From positions 3,162,001 to 3,226,000 of the forward strand of contig NC_017093.1 of NCBI RefSeq assembly GCF_000284295.1: a DNA stretch of 64,000 nucleotides, read 5' to 3'. The first letter of the stretch is position 1. Each line of letters begins with the position of its first letter. Of this stretch, positions 56,151 through 64,000 are shown piece by piece. The notes below the pieces were generated by a model. It did no database searches. It worked only from the letters and a program-made list of their open reading frames with translations, and was not told where the DNA came from. The DNA is from Actinoplanes missouriensis 431. Lineage in GTDB: Bacteria; Actinomycetota; Actinomycetes; Mycobacteriales; Micromonosporaceae. The position numbers and the translations under genes are program-made.

Positions 56151-56975
56151 ATGTCGACGAAGAAGAAGAGCCGGACTGCCACCCCGGTCACCAGGATGAA
56201 GCGCCGCGTCTACGAGGACGAGATGCGCCACCTGCATGCCGAACTCGTCGCGATGCAGGAGTGGGTCAAGGCCACCGGCGCCAAGATCTGCGTGGTGTTC
56301 GAAGGGCGGGACACGGCCGGCAAGGGTGGCACGATCAAGCGGATCACCGAGCGGGTCAGCCCGCGGGTGTTCCGGGTGGTCGCTCTTCCCACGCCGACCG
56401 AACGGGAGAAGAGCCAGATGTACGCCCAGCGCTACGTCGCGCATTTCCCGGCCGGCGGAGAGGTCGTGATCTTCGACCGGTCCTGGTACAACCGGGCCGG
56501 CGTCGAACCGGTGATGGGCTTCTGCACGCCGGAGGAGAGCACCCGGTTCCTCGCGTCGGTCCCGATCTGGGAGAAGGCGATGACCGATTCCGGGATCCTG
56601 CTGCTGAAGTACTGGCTGGAGGTGAGCCCGCAGGAGCAGACGCGCCGGCTGAAGAGCCGCATCCACGATCCGCGCAAGGTGTGGAAGCTGTCCGACATGG
56701 ATCTCAAGTCGTACACCCACTGGTACGACTACTCCCGTGCCCGGGACGCGATGCTGGCGGCCACCGACACGGCCTGGGCGCCCTGGCACATCGCCGGCAC
56801 CGACGACAAGAGGCGGGCCCGGCTCAACATCATCAGCCATCTGCTCAGCCAGGTGCCCTACGAGCCGTTGACGACCCGTGACGTCACGCTGCCCGGACGG
56901 CAGAAGGCGAACGGCTACCAAGAGCCGGATCTGACGGTACGGCACATCCCCACGCCGTTCGGGGAACTGGCATGA
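56151..56975 (+). CDS. ppk2: Polyphosphate kinase 2
   Basis: The 274-residue kinase has the P-loop AKICVVFEGRDTAGKGGTIK, the Walker B region EVVIFDRSWYNRAGVEPVMG and a lid segment (TRRLKSRIHDPRKVWKLSDM), all diagnostic of PPK2. Length and one domain fit class I enzymes, which make ATP or GTP from polyphosphate and nucleoside diphosphate. The ATG at 56151 follows GAGAAGG. The stop overlaps the start of a P-type ATPase gene (ATGA), and that gene in turn overlaps the hydrolase. The three are certainly cotranslated, so the polyphosphate kinase may fuel or supply phosphate for the pump. Confidence 0.93.
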   Translation: MSTKKKSRTATPVTRMKRRVYEDEMRHLHAELVAMQEWVKATGAKICVVFEGRDTAGKGGTIKRITERVSPRVFRVVALPTPTEREKSQMYAQRYVAHFPAGGEVVIFDRSWYNRAGVEPVMGFCTPEESTRFLASVPIWEKAMTDSGILLLKYWLEVSPQEQTRRLKSRIHDPRKVWKLSDMDLKSYTHWYDYSRARDAMLAATDTAWAPWHIAGTDDKRRARLNIISHLLSQVPYEPLTTRDVTLPGRQKANGYQEPDLTVRHIPTPFGELA

Positions 56976-59695
56976 CCACCGTGGGACGGGCCGTCGAGGA
57001 GAGTCCCGCTTACTCCGTACCGGGGCCGGAGGTGGCGCGGCGGCTGGGGGTCGACCCGGATCGCGGGCTGGACGCCGCCGAGGTGGACCGGAGGCTGGCC
57101 GAGTTCGGGGCCAACGAGCTGCCGGCCGAGCCGGCGCAGAGCCGGTGGGCGGTCGCCCGGGGGCAGCTCGCCAATCCGATGAACATCATGCTGCTGATCG
57201 TCGGCGGCGCGAGTCTGGCCATCGCCGAGGTGCCGACCGCCGCCGTGGTGCTGGCGCTTGTCGTGTTCAACGTCGTGATGGGCACGAACCAGGAGATGAA
57301 GGCCCGGGCGAGCGTGGACGCGCTGGCTCAGCTGCAGGTGCCGTCGGCCCGGGTGCGACGCTCCGGGGAGACCGCGCAGATCGACGCGACGGGGCTGGCG
57401 CCGGGGGACGTGGTGCTGCTGGAGGCCGGTGACGTGGTCCCCGCGGACGGGCGGATCCTGGTGTCGGCCTCGATGGAGGTGCAGGAGGCGGCGCTCACCG
57501 GGGAGAGCGCGCCGGTCGCCAAGGACCGGGTCACCCTGCCGGAGGGGGAGCGGGCGCTCGGCGACCGTACCAATCTGGTTTTTCAGAATACGCAGGTGAC
57601 ACGTGGCACCGCGACGTTCGTGGTGACCGCGACCGGGCGGGCGACGCAGATGGGCCGGATCGCCGGCATGGTGACCGCGACCAAGCGGTCCCGTTCGCCG
57701 CTGCAGCGCGAGCTCGACGACATGACGAAGATCTTCGGTCTGATCGCCTGGCTCGCCGTCGCGGTGATCGCGGTCTTCGGGATCGCCCGTGGCCAGGAGC
57801 TCAGCACGCTGACGCTGCTGTGCGTGTCCACCGCGATCTCGGCGATACCCGACGGCCTGCCCACGTTCGTGCAGGCCATGCTCTCCTCGGGCGCCCGGCG
57901 GCTGGCCGCGCTGAAAGCGGTGGTCAAGTCGCTGAGCGACGTCGAGACGCTGGGCAGCACGACGGTCATCAACAGCGACAAGACCGGCACGCTGACGATG
58001 AACGCGATGACGGCGACCACGATGCTCGCCGGTGGGCAGTGGTTCAGCATCGAGGGGGTCGGCTACCACAAGTCGGGGCAGATCCTCGGCGTGGCCGCCG
58101 GGCGGGCGCCGGACTTCCACCGGCTCGCGCTCGGGCTGACGCTGTGCACCGACGCCACGGTCGGCGACGACGAGTCGGTCATCGGTGACCCGACCGAGGC
58201 GGCCTTCGTGGTGCTCGCCGCGAAGATGGGCGTCGACGCCGAGCAGACCCGCGCGGCGCTGCCCCGGCGGGCCGAGGTGCCGTTCGACTCCGAGTACAAG
58301 TTCATGGCGACGTTCCACGACCGGCCCGGATCGCTGGACGGCGGGATCCTGCGGCAGTCGCACTTCGCCAGCGTGAAGGGCGCCCCGGACGTGGTCGTCG
58401 AGCGGTGCTGCTCGGCTCTCTGGAACGGCGAGGTCGTGCCGATCGCCGCCGTCCGCGACGAGATCCTCGGCGCAGTCCGTGACCTCTCCGGACGCGGACT
58501 GCGGGTGCTCGCCTTCGCCGCCCGGGACCTGGACGATCAGGCGATGGCGGCCGCTGTGGCCGACCCGATGCCCGCGGTCACCGATCTGGTGCTGGTGGCG
58601 CTGGTCGGCATCATGGACCCGCTGCGGCTGGAGGCCAAGGACGCCGTACGGGTGGCGCTGGGCGCCGGCATCGACGTCCGGATGATCACCGGCGACCACA
58701 CGGTCACCGCCCGGGCCATCGCCGACGACCTCGGTCTCGGCCCCGGCGTGATCACCGGCACCGAACTGGCGCGCCTGCCCGACCATGAGGTGATCGAGCG
58801 GCTCCCGGAACTGCATGTCTTCGGCCGGGTGGCGCCGGAGGACAAGTTGCGGCTGGCCCGGCTCATGCAGGAGTCCGGCGAGGTGGTCGCGATGACCGGC
58901 GACGCGGTCAACGACGCGGCGGCCCTGAAACAGGCCGACGTCGGCGTCGCGATGGGCAGCGGCTCGGAGGTGTCGAAGCAGGCGGCGAAGATCGTGCTGA
59001 CCGACGACAACTTCGCCACCCTGGTACGGGCGGTCGATCTCGGACGTGACATCTACCGGCGTATCTCGGCGTACGTGAAACTGCAGTTGACGATTTTGTC
59101 CGCGGTGCTGCAGCTGATGGTGTTCGCGACGGTCCTCGACATCAACGACGGCGTCGCCCTCTTCCCGCTGCAGCTGCTGTTCGCCAAGTTCTTCGTGGTC
59201 ATCACCGTGGTCATCGGCTTCATCGTGGACGTGTCCGACCCCGGTGTGATGCAGCGCCCGCCGCGCCGCCCCGGCACCAAGGTGGTCAACGGGCCGCAGA
59301 TCGTCCGCTGGTTCGTCACCGGGTTCGTCATCGCCGCCGCGGCACTGGCCGTCCTCGCCTGGGGACCCGGCCGGCCGAGCACCACCGAGCCGACGGCGGC
59401 CATGACCATGGCCTTCGCGATCATCTCGCTGAGCGCCGTCAACATCGGGCTCGTGATGCGGAGGGAACGGGAGGCGCCGTGGTCGTCGCCGCTCTTCCCG
59501 TACCTCGGGTGGATCATGCTGGGCTGGGCCCTGACCTGGGCCGGGGTGGAGCTCGGCATGCTGCAGCGGCTGCTCGACACCACCGCGCTGTCCGGGAACG
59601 AGTGGCTCGTCGTGATCGGCCTCTCGCTGCTCGCGCCGGCCGTGGTCGCCGCCGACAAGTTCCTGATCTCCGGCCGCCACCGGGACCGTCCGTGA
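56972..59695 (+). CDS. P-type ATPase with atypical ion-binding helices
   Basis: The 907-residue pump has the P2 layout: an N-terminal cation-ATPase segment (VARRLGVDPDRGLDAAEVDR), actuator loop with LTGES, phosphorylation site TTVINSDKTGTLTMNAM, nucleotide domain (FMATFHDRPGS, VKGAPDVVVERCC) and hinge MITGDHTVTARAIADDLGLG with GDAVNDAAALKQADVGVAMG. All catalytic motifs are intact. The ion-binding helices are unusual: M4 has IPDGLP instead of PEGLP, M5 reads LQLTILSAVLQLM without the Asn/Glu ligands of calcium pumps, and M6 reads LLFAKFFVVITVVIG without the Asp. The substrate therefore cannot be called. Coupled by ATGA to ppk2. Confidence 0.9.
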   Translation: MTTVGRAVEESPAYSVPGPEVARRLGVDPDRGLDAAEVDRRLAEFGANELPAEPAQSRWAVARGQLANPMNIMLLIVGGASLAIAEVPTAAVVLALVVFNVVMGTNQEMKARASVDALAQLQVPSARVRRSGETAQIDATGLAPGDVVLLEAGDVVPADGRILVSASMEVQEAALTGESAPVAKDRVTLPEGERALGDRTNLVFQNTQVTRGTATFVVTATGRATQMGRIAGMVTATKRSRSPLQRELDDMTKIFGLIAWLAVAVIAVFGIARGQELSTLTLLCVSTAISAIPDGLPTFVQAMLSSGARRLAALKAVVKSLSDVETLGSTTVINSDKTGTLTMNAMTATTMLAGGQWFSIEGVGYHKSGQILGVAAGRAPDFHRLALGLTLCTDATVGDDESVIGDPTEAAFVVLAAKMGVDAEQTRAALPRRAEVPFDSEYKFMATFHDRPGSLDGGILRQSHFASVKGAPDVVVERCCSALWNGEVVPIAAVRDEILGAVRDLSGRGLRVLAFAARDLDDQAMAAAVADPMPAVTDLVLVALVGIMDPLRLEAKDAVRVALGAGIDVRMITGDHTVTARAIADDLGLGPGVITGTELARLPDHEVIERLPELHVFGRVAPEDKLRLARLMQESGEVVAMTGDAVNDAAALKQADVGVAMGSGSEVSKQAAKIVLTDDNFATLVRAVDLGRDIYRRISAYVKLQLTILSAVLQLMVFATVLDINDGVALFPLQLLFAKFFVVITVVIGFIVDVSDPGVMQRPPRRPGTKVVNGPQIVRWFVTGFVIAAAALAVLAWGPGRPSTTEPTAAMTMAFAIISLSAVNIGLVMRREREAPWSSPLFPYLGWIMLGWALTWAGVELGMLQRLLDTTALSGNEWLVVIGLSLLAPAVVAADKFLISGRHRDRP

Positions 59696-60522
59696 CGGAG
59701 GGGACGGGCTGGCGGGAGCGCCGGATCATGGTCCAGGGACGTCCGATCTTCGTACGCCTGGGTCCCGAGGTGCCGGGATCGATCCCGCTCGTCCACGTGC
59801 ACGGATTCGCGGTGTCCGGAAGTTACCTGCTGCCCACGGCGCGGGCCCTGGCCGGGCGCGCGACGACCGTCGTACCCGATCTTCCCGGTTATGGCCGCAG
59901 CGCGGCCTGGGGCCATGCGCTCGGTCTGCCGTCCCTGGCGTGGGCGCTCCTGGAGGTTCTCGACGCGCTCGGCCTCGATCGGGTGTTCCTGATCGGCAAC
60001 TCGATGGGCGGGCCGCTGTCGCTGGAGGTGGCCCACAGCGCGCCCGAGCGGGTCGCCGGGATCGTGCTCGCCTCGCCGGCCGGCGGCGTGCACAACCAGC
60101 CGCTCGGCCGGGCCCTGCTGCAGCTGGCCCGCGACGTGCGCCGGGAGAGGCCGCGGATGATTCCGGTGGTGCTGCCCGACTACCTGCGCTTCGGGCCGGT
60201 GAACGGCCTGCACCTGTTCAGCGAGCTGGTGCGGTTCCCCTCGCTGGAACGGCTGCTGCGCACGCCGGTGCCCACCCTGGCCGTGCTCGGCACCCGTGAC
60301 CCGCTGATGCCACCGCCGGCGCGGGTCCGTGAAGTCGCCCGGCTGGCGCCGCCGCACGTGACGGTCGTGATGATCGACGGCGCGGCGCACGCGATGAACT
60401 TCAGCCACCCGGGCGAGCTCGCGCACGTGATCGGCTGCTGGCTCGACGGCGCCGAGATCACCGACGACCCGGGTCAGCCGGGCGTCGCGCGGGTCCTGCC
60501 GATCCGGCGCGAGCGGACGTGA
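59692..60522 (+). CDS. Alpha/beta hydrolase
   Basis: The 276-residue product has the alpha/beta fold: PLVHVHGFAVSGSYLLPTAR (oxyanion region), VPDLPGYGRSAAWGHALGLP, the nucleophile elbow FLIGNSMGGPLSLEVAHSAP with Ser, LAVLGTRDPLMPPPARVREV with the Asp, and DGAAHAMNFSHPGELAHVIG with the His. The likely catalytic triad is complete. Its GTG overlaps the ATPase stop (GTGA). Class and substrate are open; similar enzymes act on esters, epoxides or acyl lipids. Coupling to a pump and PPK2 suggests a shared physiological task at the membrane. Confidence 0.88.
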   Translation: MTEGTGWRERRIMVQGRPIFVRLGPEVPGSIPLVHVHGFAVSGSYLLPTARALAGRATTVVPDLPGYGRSAAWGHALGLPSLAWALLEVLDALGLDRVFLIGNSMGGPLSLEVAHSAPERVAGIVLASPAGGVHNQPLGRALLQLARDVRRERPRMIPVVLPDYLRFGPVNGLHLFSELVRFPSLERLLRTPVPTLAVLGTRDPLMPPPARVREVARLAPPHVTVVMIDGAAHAMNFSHPGELAHVIGCWLDGAEITDDPGQPGVARVLPIRRERT

Positions 60523-60544
60523 CTGCGGGCGACGGATGATCCGG

Positions 60545-61723
60545 CTATCGGGGAGAGCCATGTCCGCTGCCGGTGAGAGCGCTGATCGCCGCGACGGCGG
60601 TCGCCGCCGCCAGGACGCCGAGGGCCGGCCCGTACCCGGTGGTGTGGTTGACGGAGGAGGCCATCAGCAGAGGACTGGCGAATCCGGCGAGCCCCGCGAC
60701 GCCGGTGACCATGCCACTGACGCGGCCGATCATCGCGGGCGGCGCGACGGCCGCGACCTGGGCGAGAAGGGCCCCGCTCGCGATGCCGAGCGCCACCGCG
60801 ATCACCGGCAGCAGCAGGGTCACCACGAGGGGGAGCGGCGGCGTGAACGCCTGTGCCGTGACCGCGGCGGCGAGGACGACCAGGGCGGTGGTCAGCGGTC
60901 GTCGCGGCGCGAGGCGGTCCGCCAGCCAGCCGCCCACCGGGCGCATGAGCACGGCCAGCACGATGAAGCCCGCCATCGCGTAGCCGGTGCGGTCGAGCGG
61001 CAGGCCGTAGGCGTTCGTCAGATAGACCGGAAGGTACGACGAGAACGTCACGAAGAGCGCCGACGTCACGGCGTTCCACAGGGCGCCGCGCCGGGTGATC
61101 GGCAATCGCAGGACGGCCACGAGAGCGCCGCCCGGCCTGCCGCCGGTGGACGGGCGCCGAGGGGTGTCCGGCACCGTCATGACGACGAGCACGGCGAACA
61201 GGGCCACCCCGGCCGCCGCCGCCAGGAACGGGGCGCCGATTCCGTGCTGCTCGACCAGGCGGACCGTGGTCAGCCCGCCGATCGCGCCACCGCACAGACC
61301 CGTGCCCAGGACGCCGAGGGCCAGTCCCCGGCGCGGGGCGGCGAACCGGGAACTGACGACCGGCACGGCGACCGCGAACATCGTGCCGGCGACGCCGAGA
61401 AGGCCGGCGCCGATCAGCAGGCCCGCTGCCGAGTGCTCCACGACCACGGTCAGCACCAGCAGGGCCGCGACTGTCGCGGCCGCTACCAGGAGGAACGCGG
61501 TGCGAGCGCCGAGCCGGTCGGTGAGCGCGCCGACCGGGACGCGCCCGAGGGAGCCGACCACCACCGGTATCGACACGGCAGCCGCCTGCTGGATCGCGGT
61601 GAGGCCGAGGGTGTCACGCAGCAGCGGCGCCAGTGGTGCCAGCAGCGCCCACGCCCACGCGCTCAGCAGATAGCCGGCGGTGGCGATGGCGAGTATCGGC
61701 CCGGCGCGCTGCTCTGTTCGCAT
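60545..61723 (-). CDS. MFS transporter, NarK/NarU-like layout
   Basis: The 392-residue protein has 12 helices and repeated MFS motifs: LGRVPVGALTDRLGARTAFL in the first half and MRPVGGWLADRLAPRRPLTT in the second. The block GLCGGAIGGLTTVRLVEQHG and ASGALLAQVAAVAPPAMIGR are conserved in nitrate/nitrite-type MFS, but the nitrate signature is not clear. The ATG at 61723 is preceded by AGGAGAAG. It converges with the hydrolase gene with 22 bp between stops and is divergent from the LuxR regulator at 61927, which may control it. Confidence 0.82.
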   Translation of the reverse strand: MRTEQRAGPILAIATAGYLLSAWAWALLAPLAPLLRDTLGLTAIQQAAAVSIPVVVGSLGRVPVGALTDRLGARTAFLLVAAATVAALLVLTVVVEHSAAGLLIGAGLLGVAGTMFAVAVPVVSSRFAAPRRGLALGVLGTGLCGGAIGGLTTVRLVEQHGIGAPFLAAAAGVALFAVLVVMTVPDTPRRPSTGGRPGGALVAVLRLPITRRGALWNAVTSALFVTFSSYLPVYLTNAYGLPLDRTGYAMAGFIVLAVLMRPVGGWLADRLAPRRPLTTALVVLAAAVTAQAFTPPLPLVVTLLLPVIAVALGIASGALLAQVAAVAPPAMIGRVSGMVTGVAGLAGFASPLLMASSVNHTTGYGPALGVLAAATAVAAISALTGSGHGSPR

Positions 61724-61926
61724 GGTCACTTCTCCTCCCCGGGTCACCATCATGGCGGCAGGCGGGCCGCCGTAGTGATCGACGAAGATCACATGACGGA
61801 AGGTTGCTGCCCAGCACCTTTCGTGCTTCTCTGGCGCCAGGCATACCGCGCCGATGACGGCGCGGGATCGGGGACCGGCAGGCGCGGCGACGGGGGTCGC
61901 GGCTCCGGGGTGAGGCGGTGGCCGCG

Positions 61927-64000
61927 ATGCCGGGTGTCGTGACGAGCAGCCATGACGGCGCCGACGGCTCGCCGATGGATCCCGTTTCCTCGACGCCCCT
62001 GATCGTCGCGAAGACGGCGCAACCGGTGATGGTGCGCGGCGGTGTGGACCGGCCCCGCCTTCTCCGTCTGCTCGACCGGACCGTCCGCAAGCCGCTGACC
62101 GTCGTCCGTGCCGGAGCCGGCTGGGGCAAGACCGTCCTGGTCTCGGCGTGGACACGCACCAGCGCCGCCCCGGTGGCCTGGCTCAGCCTGGACACCTACG
62201 ACAACGACCCGCAGACCTTCTGGTCGTACGTGGTGGCGGCGCTGCGCGGCACCGGCGTCCTGACCGCGGACAACCCGATGGTCGAGATGAGATCGGTGCC
62301 GCGCGACGAGCGGGAACGGTCCCAGCGGATGCTCGCCGGGATCGGCCGCCTGCCCGGTACGACGGTGCTGGTGCTCGACGACTTCCACGTCATCGACGAC
62401 CGGCAGGTGCTCGGCGAGGTCGGCGCGCTGCTCCGGCACCTCCCGGCGTCGCTACGGCTGGTCCTGATCGGCCGGACCGAGCCGGCGCTCCCGCTGGACC
62501 GGCTGCAGGCGGCCGACCGGGTCGGTGAGATCCGCGCGGACGACCTGGCCTTCACGGCGGACGAGGCCACGGCGCTGCTCCGGGATCACGGCCTCGCCCC
62601 GACGGCCGAGGACGTGACGACGCTGCTCCACCGTACCGATGGATGGGCGACCGGACTGCGGCTCGGCGCGTCGTTCCTGGCCGGCGACGGGGGCCGGAGG
62701 TCGATCGCCGATTTCGCCGGCGACATCCGCGGCGTCGACGGCTATCTGACCGACGAGGTGCTGGCCGGGCGGCTGCCGCGGCAACGCCGGTTCCTGCTCG
62801 AGACGAGCGTCGCCGAGCAGATGTGCGCCGGGCTGGTCAACGCGATCACGACGGGCGCCGACGGGCAGCGGATGCTCGAGGACCTGGAGCTGGACAGCGA
62901 CTTCGTCGTGCGGCTGGGACCGAAACCCGTCTGGTTCCGCTATCACCACCTGCTCCGTGACGTGCTGCGGCATCGGCTGCACCTGGAGATGCCGTCCGTC
63001 GTCCCCGCACTGCACCGCCGGGCGGCCCGCTGGTACGCCGAGCACAACTGGGTGATCGAGGCCCTGAGTCACGCGGTCCGCGGGGAGGACTGGCGGTACG
63101 TCGGCCACCTGGTCACCACGCAGGCCGGTCCGCTCATCCTGTCCACGCAGCGGGCGGCACTGGTCCGGATCCTGCGTCAGGTGCCCCGGCAACAATTGGC
63201 CTCGACACCGGAACTGATGGTGTGCGACGCCCTTCTGCTGTTCCACATCGGTGACTACGAGGCGATCCCGGCACGGGTGGCCCGCATCCGGGAACTGTTG
63301 CGGGACCGACCGGCCGCCAGTCGTGACCCGGCCGAGGTCCTGTTGATGGCCCTGCAGGTCGGCGCCGACCGGGCGATCGGGGACATGCCCGCCGTCATCG
63401 AGGTGGAGACCGAGCAACTCGCGCTCCTGGCCCGTTCCCCCTACCCCGACGGCACCGCGGCAGCCCAGTACCGGGCGATCGCCCTGAACAGCAAGGGTCT
63501 GGCCCTGATGTGGACAGGGGACGTGGCCCGCGGCGCTCGTGACCTGCGCGCGGCGTCCGCCGCGGCGGAGGCGGTCGGCGTCGAGCTGGCCCAGATCAAC
63601 GCCACCGGCCACCTGGCCCTGCTGGAGATGATGCACGGCTCGGCCGCCGAGGCGGCCCGGCTCGCCGGGAGCGCCCGTGAACTGGCCGAACGCCGGGCGT
63701 GGCGCTACACCGTGCAGGCCGTCGCCGCGCATTTCGCGCAGGCCCTCGTCTCCCTGGAGAGCAGGGATCTCGCCGCCGCGCAGGAGGCCCTTCACCAGGG
63801 CATCCGCGCGCACGAGAGCGACCCGGAAGCCGCCCAGCGGGTGGTCATGCTCGGCGTCCAGGCGCGGATGGCGCTCGCCCGGGACCAGCCGCACCAGGCG
63901 CGGTCCCATCTCGCTCAGGCACGCCGCGACCGCAACCCGCGGATGTCCGTTCCCGCCCTCGACTCCTGGCTGGCGCTGCTCGACGCCGACGTCGACCTCG
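61927..64000 (+). CDS. MalT-like LuxR-family ATPase regulator, 3' truncated by window end
   Basis: The open frame runs from the ATG at 61927 to the window edge, 691 codons without a stop. An STAND/LAL-type ATPase is seen: DRTVRKPLTVVRAGAGWGKT (Walker A region), TTVLVLDDFHVIDDRQVLGE (Walker B), LRLVLIGRTEPALPLDRLQA (sensor) and GWATGLRLGASFLAGDGG. TPR-like helical repeats follow (LHRRAARWYAEHNWVIEALS, EYEAIPARVARIRELL-type segments, AALVRILRQVPRQQLASTPE). The expected C-terminal LuxR helix-turn-helix lies beyond the window. Starts at GTG 61918 or 61939 are also possible. It probably senses a metabolite and may regulate the divergent MFS gene. Confidence 0.85.
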   Translation, partial: MPGVVTSSHDGADGSPMDPVSSTPLIVAKTAQPVMVRGGVDRPRLLRLLDRTVRKPLTVVRAGAGWGKTVLVSAWTRTSAAPVAWLSLDTYDNDPQTFWSYVVAALRGTGVLTADNPMVEMRSVPRDERERSQRMLAGIGRLPGTTVLVLDDFHVIDDRQVLGEVGALLRHLPASLRLVLIGRTEPALPLDRLQAADRVGEIRADDLAFTADEATALLRDHGLAPTAEDVTTLLHRTDGWATGLRLGASFLAGDGGRRSIADFAGDIRGVDGYLTDEVLAGRLPRQRRFLLETSVAEQMCAGLVNAITTGADGQRMLEDLELDSDFVVRLGPKPVWFRYHHLLRDVLRHRLHLEMPSVVPALHRRAARWYAEHNWVIEALSHAVRGEDWRYVGHLVTTQAGPLILSTQRAALVRILRQVPRQQLASTPELMVCDALLLFHIGDYEAIPARVARIRELLRDRPAASRDPAEVLLMALQVGADRAIGDMPAVIEVETEQLALLARSPYPDGTAAAQYRAIALNSKGLALMWTGDVARGARDLRAASAAAEAVGVELAQINATGHLALLEMMHGSAAEAARLAGSARELAERRAWRYTVQAVAAHFAQALVSLESRDLAAAQEALHQGIRAHESDPEAAQRVVMLGVQARMALARDQPHQARSHLAQARRDRNPRMSVPALDSWLALLDADVDL

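Noticed and set aside
56915..59680. Minus-strand frame of 921 codons over the P-type ATPase gene
   Set aside because: It is the complement of a gene with all P-type motifs; the antisense product is His/Arg/Gly-rich noise.

Overview
The window is very GC-rich with compact genes, frequent GTG starts and 1-4 bp start/stop overlaps. Gene content is typical of a soil actinomycete: a SigE-type ECF sigma factor, many MerR, TetR, GntR and LuxR regulators, P450 with ferredoxin, MMPL, secreted CE1-CBM2 and GH114 enzymes, and zinc-free ribosomal protein paralogues. The overall style suggests a filamentous actinobacterium, probably Micromonosporaceae and Actinoplanes-like. That assignment is an inference from gene style, not a match to a genome.

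Layout. 0-9.7 kb: small regulatory and stress genes (STAS protein, BON-domain membrane protein, SulP-MerR pair, GntR-MFS divergent pair, Dps) with two gene remnants, a response regulator lacking its N-terminus and a rhodanese tail. 9.7-11.5 kb: an arsR-arsC fusion gene broken by an internal out-of-frame deletion, overlapping an intact chrA. 11.5-18.3 kb: ECF sigma with a membrane partner, secreted hydrolase, MerR and GT87 genes. 18.3-31 kb: two two-component systems, an orphan OmpR-type regulator, a P450-ferredoxin-reductase-SDR operon, and an MMPL-regulator-kinase operon. 31-39 kb: a signalling island with two divergent GGDEF-EAL proteins. One of them is followed after 3 bp by an orphan TRAP-type binding lipoprotein and then by an RsbW-like kinase. 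The other is followed by an S16 protease lacking its PDZ domain.

42.6-50.9 kb is the accessory hot spot. It holds rpmE2 and rpmJ2 separated by an IS5-family element and an alcohol dehydrogenase stub, octanucleotide repeat arrays, a complete IS1182 element inside a local repeat, further tandem repeats, and a decayed IS5-type transposase. 50.9-56 kb: secreted nuclease-like protein with a frameshifted tail, CE1-CBM2 esterase, small proteins and an SPL-like radical SAM enzyme. 56-60.5 kb: a translationally coupled operon of PPK2, an unusual P-type ATPase and an alpha/beta hydrolase. The window ends with an MFS exporter and the start of a MalT-like LuxR regulator that runs off the edge.

The best candidate for an undescribed system is the c-di-GMP island at 32.7-39 kb, where a ligand-binding lipoprotein without a transporter sits in an operon with a membrane GGDEF-EAL protein. 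Second is the PPK2-ATPase-hydrolase operon, because the ATPase lacks the usual cation ligands.
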